Source: Rebecca billardiae RCC1528 (Eukaryota; Haptophyta). From it: DNA of 64,000 nucleotides. Location of the stretch: contig OZ251227.1 of NCBI GenBank assembly GCA_965240325.2, forward strand, positions 1,860,001-1,924,000, in the 5' to 3' direction. The notes under the pieces were generated by a model. It saw nothing but the letters and a program-made list of their open reading frames with translations. It was not told where the DNA came from and made no database searches. The position numbers were made by a program, and so were the translations under genes. Positions 57,071 to 64,000 of the stretch are shown in pieces (position 1 is the stretch's first letter; every line of letters begins with the position of its first letter).

Positions 57071-60000
57071 ATGTCGTGGGTCTTCGCGTCTCTGCCGTGG
57101 CTGCGTCGGAGCGATGACAATGCGCAGCCGAACCCGCCTGAGCCCGCCCCGGCCGAGGCAGGGAGCGTTGTGAACCAGGCAAGTGCGGGGCGTGCAGCTG
57201 CCGACTTTCAAACGGGCGAGTCGCAGCGGCTTGAGTTGCCGCGGGAGCTCTTGGACTCGCTGGGCGATATCGATCCCACTTCAACTTTCCTCGGGGCCGG
57301 CGAAGCAGCCACTGCAGGAGCCCCCGCGCGCGGAGGAGCCGGCGAGCGCACTGCAGCCGGCGCGCGCCGAGCGGCCGGCGCGCGCGGAGCGGCCGGCTCG
57401 TGCGCCGCGGCGGGCGAGCAACGACCGCGAGCTGCTGACAAGCGCGCCGCGGCCGGCGCGCGCGGAGCGGCTGGCGAGCACGCCGCGGCTGGCGTCGCCG
57501 GAGCGGCCAACGAGCGTGCCGCGGCCGGTGCGGCGGCATCGGCCAGCGCGCCTCCCGCGACCGAGGGCGAGCCGGTGGCAGATGGTGAGCGTGCCGCCGC
57601 GCCTGGCGCGCACGCCGCGGCCGGCGCGCACGCTGCGGCCGGCGCGCACGGCGCGGCCGGTGCGCGCCCCGCGGCCGCGGAGCAGCCGCAGATGCACGTT
57701 GTACCATCGCCGCAGAAGCACATCGAGCTTGGCGATAACAAGTGGTACTTGCGCGAGGAGGCTGAGGTCGTGGCCGAGCGCGAGGCCGACAACGTCTTCG
57801 TGCCCATGGGCCTGCAGTCGTTCTGGCCGATGCTGCGCGCGAACGCTCGGGACGAGCAGCAAGCAGTCGACGCGACTGTGAAGCAGGCGAAAGCAGATGT
57901 CAGGCGGTGGGCGAAGCGCTTCGACACGGGCGAGGGCTGCCACGGCGTGCGCAGCAGGGGCACGCGGAATGCCAACAAGCCGGAGGAGTTGTCCAACGAT
58001 GGCCTCTCGCAGGCGCAGCGCGAGAGATTGTGGGCGAGCCGGCATGGCACGTCGTGGCGCGTGTGCTGCTCGTGCTGCGACCCGCCGAGAAAGTCGGTGG
58101 TGCAGCTCGACTTCGCCGACGACGACTTCGCCGGGTGCGGTGACGACGTCGATGACGACGACAACGGCGACGCTGGCGCGGTCAAAGGCGAGACCAAGCG
58201 GCGGCAGCGCACAAGCCAGGCGAGCGGCTGCGCATTCGTAATCTACCTCGAGCACGTGAGGGACGGTATCTGCATCAACCAGACGTCACACTTCCAGCAC
58301 AACCACACCTGCGGCACGTCCGAGGCTGAGAAGGCCGCGAGCGCCGCCACGCGCGACAGCATCTCTGATGAGATCCGCGAGGAGGCGCAGACCTGGGCGG
58401 CACGCGTCCCGCTGCCTATGGTCGTCCACGTGCTCAAGACGAAGTACGGGACTGACGAGTGGTCCCCGGACTGGACGGTGAAGGACTTCAACAACCTCTT
58501 GAAGCCGGACGCGCTCGGGAAGCACCTCGACACCACCCGATTCGTCGCCGACCTCATCGCCCTGCGCGACGAAGGTGTGCACGCGCCCGCGCGCTCGGCG
58601 CTGCGCCTGTGCCGCGCGCGGGCGCGCGTGTGCGCGCCCAAGGCAGCACGTGCTCACCATGTCGCACCACGTGCGCGCGCTTTGCAGGGCACCGGACATT
58701 CTACCAGACGCACGAGGAAACGGGCGTGCTTCTCGTCGCCATGATCTGCTTCGCCAGCGCCATCGAGGACCACAAGCTCGCTCCTCTCTCGACCGTCGAC
58801 GTGTACGATGACACATTCAACACGAACCGGTACAACTACAAGCTCGGTGCCATCACGTACACCTCTCGCGACGGCCGCACGCGGTTGAAGGCGCTGACCT
58901 TCAAGCTCTTCACCGACCAGAAGAGCTTCGAGCTCGTGCTGCGATGGTACGTCGAGGCCTTCGGCTCTCGCATGAACACGCTCATCACGGACGGTGACTA
59001 CGCGCTCCACCTAGCCATCGTCGCCGTGTTTGGGGCGGCCTTTGCGCTGTACTGCCACCTCCTGTGCGTTTGGCACGTGGCGCAGCTGGTGACGAAGCAC
59101 ACGAAGTACCTCTTCGGCAACGCGGCAAGCGGCAAGCGAGGTGGCAGCGAGGGCAACACCGCTTACAACGCTTTCATTCGTGCGCGCCCGCGCCCATCAT
59201 CCACTGGCGCGTGCTGTGCGCTGCCGCGCGCCGCGCCGCACGCGGTGACGCGGTGAGAGAACTCGCACTCACGCGCTTCATTCGCGACCCCGCCTCCGAC
59301 GCCCGTCACGACCAGGCTGTTTCTGGCGCATGGCGAAGAAGTCCGATGTGCAGTCGATTGCCACCCTGCGCGACGAGTTCCTGGAGCTGCGCTCGATGAT
59401 CGTGGCCCTCAGGACGGACTCGAACGGGGCCGCCGTCGACAAGGAGCTCGCCTGGCTCGGACACCCCGACGATGAGGAGGATCCGTCGACACTGTGGGGT
59501 CGGCGTTACAACTGCTTCGCGCGCTACACCTACGCGCGGTTCAGCTGGGGCATGGACGCGTCGACGCGTGGCGAGTCCATCAATTCGAGTGCGCGCACAC
59601 GCCCAACAGCTGCGCGCTGCGCGCACGTGCGGCAGGCGCAGCGCGCGCCTGCACACCGCTCATGACTTTCTACCGTACCCTGCGCGCGCATGGTGCGTGC
59701 GGACAGCCATGAAGGACTCGTACAACAGCCTCGTGAACGGGAAGATGCCGCTGACTGAGCTGTTGAGCAACATGAAGACGCTCGAGCAGACGATGACGAC
59801 GAAGGCCAACGTGCAGAACGTCATCGACAGCAGACGTTTTGCCTTGTCGAACTCGAATGCACCGGCGCCGTTCTTGACGGACATGCAGACGCGCCTGGGC
59901 GTCTCTGCTCGCGGGCTTATCCTCGTGCGAGCCGCGCTGCTGCGCATCTCGTCGTACATGGTGGACGATGATGCTGAGCCGCCCGACTGGGACGAGCTGC

Positions 60001-61361
60001 GCGATGGTGGCGCTTTGACCGTCTGCGCTCGTGGCTGTGTGGCGGGCGCATGCCCACGCACGGCCGGGTGGGCACCGCATGCTGCGACGGCCGCACAGGC
60101 GGACGGCGACGCCTACACTTTCGAGTGTCTGCCCGTGGCCGAGGCAGCGCGCCGCCCATTCTTCTCCGTGCGCTTCCTCGCGACGAGCGGCAGCGCCGGC
60201 GGCGGAGGTGCTGCGAACGCGCAGAGCTCGGGCGCCGGCGGGAGCGGAAGCGCGGGCGCGGCCAGTGGTGGCACTGCCAGCGGCGGTGGCGGCGGCACCG
60301 GCACGGGCACCGGCGCCGCTGGCAAACGCCCTCTGAGCAGAGGCGACAGCGACGCGGGCGGCGGTGGCGACGACGTCCATGGTGCCGGCGGGCGTGATGC
60401 AGCCGATGCGGGAGGCGGTGGCGGCGGCGGCGGCAGCGGCGGCGGGCTCGGCGGCGGCGGCGGCCGTGGCGGTCGGCGCGGCCGTGGCGGCGGCCGTGGC
60501 GGCGGCGGCGGCGGCGGCGGCGGCCGTGCACGTGGCGGTGGCGGCGGCGGCGGCGCGGGCGTTCGCGATTCTCGTGACAACGGCGCCGAGAGTGAGCCCA
60601 CCCGTGAGGAGCTCGCCTGCCTCGACGTGGGCCTGGAGTCGGCGCTCGAGGACATGTACACGACGCACATCACCTCGATCGACTGGTGCTCGTGTCAGCT
60701 CGTGATTCACCTCGGCCTCCCTTGCCCACACATGCTGGGCGTCTGGGTGCGAAAGGGAGTCCGACGCGTCCCCAACGGCGTGATCCACCGCCGATGGACC
60801 GAGAAGCTCAACGACGAGGCTGACGTCGCGGCCCGCGCGGCCTACGCGCAGCACCTCAGGCGGGCGGCCGTCGATGCTGCGCGGGCAGCGCGCATTGCAG
60901 CCGCCCCAGTGGCGACTGCGATGTCGCAGCCGCAGAGGTATCACGCGCTCATGACGAAGGCGAAGGTGCTCATCGCCACAGCATCGAGCTCGTCGGCCAT
61001 GTACGACGAGCTCGACAAGGATTTCAACGCGGCGCTGACGAGGCTGGAAGACGGCCAGCTCGACAAGCCGCAGACGCACGGCTCGCGCGGGTACGCTCTG
61101 GCAAAGCACGCGCAGGCCAACCAGGGAGCAGTGGACGCAGCTGGAGAGCGCGCGCGCGCGCACGCTGCGGGTACTAACACACCCGCGGTGCCGAACGCAC
61201 CCGTGAACTCCAGCACGAGGAAACGCCAAGTCGCTGGCGACGGCAAGCGCCCGTCCACGAACAAGAAGCCGAAGAAGCCGTCGCAGCCAGAGGCCAAGCC
61301 TAAGGCAACGTCGAAGCCGAACGGGTCCAAGCAGCCAAAGAAGTCTAAGTCTCAGAAGTAG
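57071..61361 (+). CDS. MULE transposase (FAR1-type zinc site, DDE core, SWIM finger), 4 exons
   Basis: ATG at 57071 (MSWVFASLPW). Exons 57071-58574, 58688-59179, 59316-59588 and 59707-61361; all three introns (113, 136 and 118 bp) are phase 1 with gtgcgc/gtgtgc donors and ag acceptors, and the sum is 1,308 codons (1,307 aa). The first 210 residues are Ala/Gly/Arg repeats. Next comes a FAR1/WRKY-GCM1-like zinc site (SGCAFVIYLEH, then FQHNHTC). The catalytic core shows DVYDDTFNTNRYNYKL, TLITDGDYALHLAI with CVWHV, and STRGESINS supplying the third acidic residue. After a Gly-rich insert of about 130 residues a SWIM finger follows (CSCQLVIHLGLPCPHML). The C-terminus is Lys-rich. A 78 bp in-frame piece (60021-60098, gt...cacag) may be an optional intron. 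All key residues are present, so activity is plausible. Confidence 0.85.
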
Positions 61362-61449
61362 CAGCTTCTGCTAGAGTGGCGCTCAAGCTGATCATGCGCT
61401 CACGTATAGTAGATACTAGAGACAGAGAGACTCTTGAGTTCAGCATCCA

Positions 61450-61640
61450 TAGCGCCGGACGACTGAGTCGTATATATATATATAGTAATATATATATATA
61501 TAGTCATCGTCTTATAGTTATATTGATGATTATCATATTATTAATTATCACTATATGCTCGTCTGCTCGTATAGTTATTGGCGGTGGTATGATGCCGGGC
61601 ATGCCGGCGCGCGCCGCCGGGGCGCGCCGCGCCGGCCTGC
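61450..61640. other. AT-rich tail between transposase gene and right TIR
   Basis: About 190 bp, starkly AT-rich against its surroundings, with tatata runs at 61470-61502. It is probably the 3' UTR or spacer of the transposase gene. Nothing else is recognisable. Confidence 0.5.
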
Positions 61641-61679
61641 TGACTCGTGAGTGCTGTCCCTGGCCCTGGTCCTGCAGCC

Positions 61680-62780
61680 TGTTGCCGCCACGGCCAAGTG
61701 CCCAAGCACTACCGCCAAGCGCGCTCGCTGGCCACGGCCTGCTCACCGGTCGCGGCGGCGCACGCCACGGCCGCGCCATCCGCGACGGCCGCGGCGCGCT
61801 CACTAGCCGCGGCGGCACGCTCGATCCGCCACCGACTCGCCTTCGGTCGCGACGGGCGCGACGGGCGCAGCGCGCTGGTCGGCCGGGCGCGCGAGACGGC
61901 CGCGGCGCGCGAGACGGCCGCGGTGCGCGAGATGGACGCGGCGCGCAGGTCTGCCGCCGTAATGCACTTACCGGCCGCAGCGCGCGTGGCAGCCGCAGCG
62001 CGCTCGCCGGCCGCGGCGCGCTCGCCGGCCGCGGCGCGCTCGCCGGCCGCGGCGCGCAAGACGGCTGCGGCGCGGGCGGCGGCCGTTGTGTGCACGCGGA
62101 CCGCAGCGCAAGCGGCGACCTTGGCGTGCTCGCCAAGCGCGCCGACAGCTGCGAGCGCGACAGCGCCAGTGAGCCCACCAGCTGCGGCGCCACGACCGTC
62201 GACAGAGTATTACTCTGCCGGAGTGCCAGACTTCAGACGCAGCGAGCCCGGCACGCCACGGCTGTCAGCCTGTCATGGTCTGGGCTCGGTCTTGAACCAG
62301 TAGCCACGCGCAGAGTAGTGCGCCGCACGAAGGGATCGTTTCGATCTGACGGGATTGCGATGATTGATTGATCCGGCTTCGAGCGTTACCGGCAAGTAAG
62401 CCAAGGTGGGCATGCACACGCCGCAACGCGCGAACGGCATGCGCGAGCAAAGTATCCGATGCGGGCAAGGGTAGATGGGGTGGCCCAGGGAGAAGGGGGT
62501 GGGCTGAGCTGGGCGTCCGTTACCAGGCTCAGCGCACTTCCACTTCACCCTGTGGCCACCGAAGACACAGCAGCGCGCGCAGCCATGAAGGGGGCGGGCT
62601 GCACCGCACGACGTGCGCTCCGAGTCGACGGTGGCCAAGTCGATCGAGCCGCTGGGCTGAGATAAGCGCTTATCTCAGCCCGGGCTGATTTAAGCTTATC
62701 TCAGCCCGGGCTGATTTAAGCGCTTATCTCAGCCCGGGCTGATTTAAGCTTAAATCAGCCCGGGCTGATTTAGCGCTGCC
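61680..62780 (-). repeat. MULE right terminal inverted repeat
   Basis: Reverse-complement counterpart of 54372-55780. It matches the left TIR through the gacagagtattactctgcc region (about 62200), the gatctgacgggattgcgatg block (62344) and the terminal palindrome array (62657-62775). By eye identity is about 85-90% in the outer 700 bp and lower inside. Confidence 0.8.
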
Positions 62781-62872
62781 GCCGCTGCCCTCGCCCGCCC
62801 CTGTGCTGCCGCCGCCAAGCTGCGACAGCCGTCCTGATGGATGAAAATCCGCCTACGATTCGGGCATTCGGC

Positions 62873-62937
62873 ATGGCGGCAGCGGCGAGCGCGGCGATGG
62901 AGGCGAAGCCGCGCATCTTGCTCATGGGGATGCGGAG
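62873..62937 (+). CDS. Orphan first coding exon of a RagC/D-type GTPase
   Basis: From the ATG at 62873 the frame reads a short Ala-rich lead and then MEAKPRILLMGMR, and is cut by a gtgcgc donor at 62938 after a partial AG codon. Rag C/D GTPases begin their P-loop region with KPRILLMG(L/M)RRSGKSS, so the exon stops just before the nucleotide-binding lysine and the split codon AG-x would give the second Arg. The following 150 bp hold no GKSS-coding exon; instead a hairpin repeat and the duplicated acyltransferase gene appear. Either the rest lies beyond 64000 with these sequences inside intron 1, or the gene is broken. The match is short but distinctive. Confidence 0.6.
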
Positions 62938-63093
62938 GTGCGCCGCGCGCGCGCGCTTGTTCGCGCGTGGTGCCGGCCCATCTCGCCCCTTTAGATGAAG
63001 CCACGCACCAGGTAGAGTGCGCACGCGGCCCTGTACAATCAATTCAGCGACTCCCTCGGCCGTACTTATAATTACAATCCAGGTGCATCTAAT

Positions 63094-63188
63094 CTCCCGT
63101 AACGGTCGCGCCCTCGTGCCTGTGTCTTTAAATCATAGAATTGGTCGAGCACCCCTCGCTAGGCGAGGGGTGCTCGACCGTTACGGGA
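63094..63188. repeat. Nested inverted repeats (14 bp outer, 17 bp inner arms)
   Basis: The outer arm tcccgtaacggtcg (63094-63107) pairs with 63175-63188. Within it, ggtcgagcacccctcgc (63143-63159) pairs perfectly with 63163-63179. The interior also carries the MITE-family tip (ctttaaatcatagaatt). It lies directly before the point where similarity to the other acyltransferase locus begins (about 63185). Confidence 0.85.
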
Positions 63189-63258
63189 ATCCCGCTGCTC
63201 AGGAACCACGTGCTCCGCGGGTCTTGTCACAGCAGACCGTGCGCGGTCCTCGTCGCCA

Positions 63259-64000
63259 ATGAGCAGTCCGTCGGGCATCCGAGTTCGTGCGCGCGTTCAC
63301 ACCGCCGCGTTCGAAGGGCTCCGCGGTATCGCGGCGCTCCAGGTGAGTCTGGGTCACTTCTGCCAGTTCATGCTCTACCAACCACTCGTGTACTTCAATG
63401 GCACGGCGGCTGTACAGCTCTTTTACGTGCTGGCCGGATTCATGACGTGCCTCGCCAACAACGAGGCGCCCTCGTCGGAAGCGGGGGGCTGCGGTCCGTT
63501 CGCGCGCCGATTCTGGGCTCGCAGGGTCGCCCGTCTTGGCCCCGTCAATTGGCTTTCGATCGTAGTTGGCACGCCGATCGCCGCCCTCCTGCACCCTCGG
63601 CCCCCGTGGCTCGTGCCGCTTAACGTCCTCCTGGACGCACTCTTTGTGCAGGCGTGGGTACCCGTCTTTCATTTGGTCAACGGGCCGCTCTTCTTCATGA
63701 ATGGGCTTGCGCTGTTCTACGGCGTGTTTCCCGCCATCCAGCGCCGCACGCAACAGCCGCGCTCAGCGCAGCGTGTCGTTCAGCTATGCTGGCGGCTCTG
63801 GGTTGCATACGTGGTGCTCTTTGTGCTGATTGCGGCTGCTTTCGAGTGCACCATCTCGCCTACCCCGGGCAGTTTGCCGTCGCAGACGCCGACCACCGCC
63901 GAGATCCTGCATCACGCGCGGCAGATGGCCCACAAGCACCCGTTGAGTAAGCTCCCCTTGTGCTTGATTGGCGCAGTGGTCGGCAGCTATGCAATGGCCC
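63259..64000 (+). CDS. Acyltransferase-3 family membrane protein, copy 2 (3' end outside window)
   Basis: From the ATG at 63259 the frame stays open to the window edge (247 codons) and is collinear with 50851-51592 without gaps. By eye 13 bases of 742 differ (about 98% identity). Eleven change the amino acid: S to G and Y to F near SLGHFCQF, A to G, H to L, R to H, Y to F, I to F, V to G, V to A, P to Q and R to H. Only two are silent. The domain start FEGLRGIAALQ and the LFYVLAGF segment are intact, and the putative catalytic His survives. About 75 bp upstream are shared as well, with small deletions. Function should be as for copy 1 if expressed. Confidence 0.88.
   Translation, partial: MSSPSGIRVRARVHTAAFEGLRGIAALQVSLGHFCQFMLYQPLVYFNGTAAVQLFYVLAGFMTCLANNEAPSSEAGGCGPFARRFWARRVARLGPVNWLSIVVGTPIAALLHPRPPWLVPLNVLLDALFVQAWVPVFHLVNGPLFFMNGLALFYGVFPAIQRRTQQPRSAQRVVQLCWRLWVAYVVLFVLIAAAFECTISPTPGSLPSQTPTTAEILHHARQMAHKHPLSKLPLCLIGAVVGSYAMA

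Larger units (their letters stand above)
54372..62780 (+). mobile_element. Mutator-like element (MULE) with about 1.3 kb terminal inverted repeats
   Basis: The outer tips are inverted copies (cggcagcgctaaatcagccc at 54372 and its reverse complement at about 62761-62780). The inverted similarity continues inward on both sides to about 55780 and 61680, roughly 1.3 kb including indels. Between them lies an apparently intact four-exon transposase gene on the plus strand. Long TIRs plus a FAR1/MULE transposase define a Mutator-superfamily element. MULEs usually make 8-11 bp target duplications; here the flanks show only the palindromic word agcgct, which could equally be the tip. Both flanks are gene 5' ends, the insertion preference known for plant Mutator. 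Confidence 0.85.

Noticed and set aside
54366-62786. A clear target-site duplication around the MULE
   Set aside because: The only shared flank word (agcgct) is palindromic and may belong to the inverted tips themselves.
62750-63042. Minus-strand frames over the Rag-like exon
   Set aside because: They are low complexity and read into the MULE tip; the plus-strand KPRILLMGMR with a donor site is much more specific.

Overview
This looks like a window of nuclear DNA from a GC-rich unicellular eukaryote, most likely an alga of the haptophyte or pelagophyte kind. The clues are very high GC in the genes, spliceosomal introns of about 80-310 bp that mostly open with gtgcgc or gtgtgc and close with cag, very long Ala- and Pro-rich proteins, and a gene set containing an MSP/coiled-coil protein, a Chk2-type kinase, an F-box/kelch protein, a PIN-like carrier, a Rag GTPase exon, a polycystin/REJ-like receptor and a MULE transposase. 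The lineage is inferred from style, not from a diagnostic gene. I saw no rRNA, tRNA or CRISPR.

Gene-rich left part (1-21,113). A giant MSP-domain coiled-coil gene runs leftwards off the window and shares a 422 bp divergent promoter region with a three-exon FHA/Chk2-like kinase. A 3.7 kb stretch without a recognisable gene follows, holding an (AT)59 microsatellite. Then come three leftward genes (an ATP-grasp protein, a vWA-domain protein and an F-box/kelch protein), the last divergent from a rightward glycosyltransferase-like gene.

Centre (21,114-42,345). About 3.4 kb of repeats precedes the most striking gene, a nine-exon gene of about 16 kb. It encodes a signal anchor, seven leucine-rich repeats (one per exon, every intron phase 2), about 2,400 residues of Ser-Pro-rich repeats, a REJ-like region, an intact GPS motif, several membrane segments, an IQ motif and a polycystin-like tail. 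Adding exon lengths from the ATG at 24,488 gives 14,583 nt, exactly 4,861 codons. A Golgi-type sulfotransferase lies beyond it on the other strand.

Repeat-rich zone (42,553-50,800). It contains a 1 kb element with 305 bp terminal inverted repeats, several hairpins, a 17 bp dispersed motif, pieces of a scrambled duplication shared with 22.6-24.4 kb, and a 5'-truncated DDE-type (pogo/Tigger-like) transposase fused to a coiled-coil and cysteine-rich tail.

Right end (50,851-64,000). An acyltransferase-3 gene and a PIN-like carrier gene are convergent. A Mutator-like element of about 8.4 kb follows, with terminal inverted repeats of roughly 1.3 kb and an apparently intact four-exon transposase (FAR1-type zinc site, MULE DDE core, SWIM finger). 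It sits 34 bp upstream of the carrier start codon. On its other side, 93 bp away, is the first coding exon of a RagC/D-type GTPase whose remainder is missing from the window. A second, partial copy of the acyltransferase gene runs off the right edge, about 98% identical to the first but with most differences changing amino acids.
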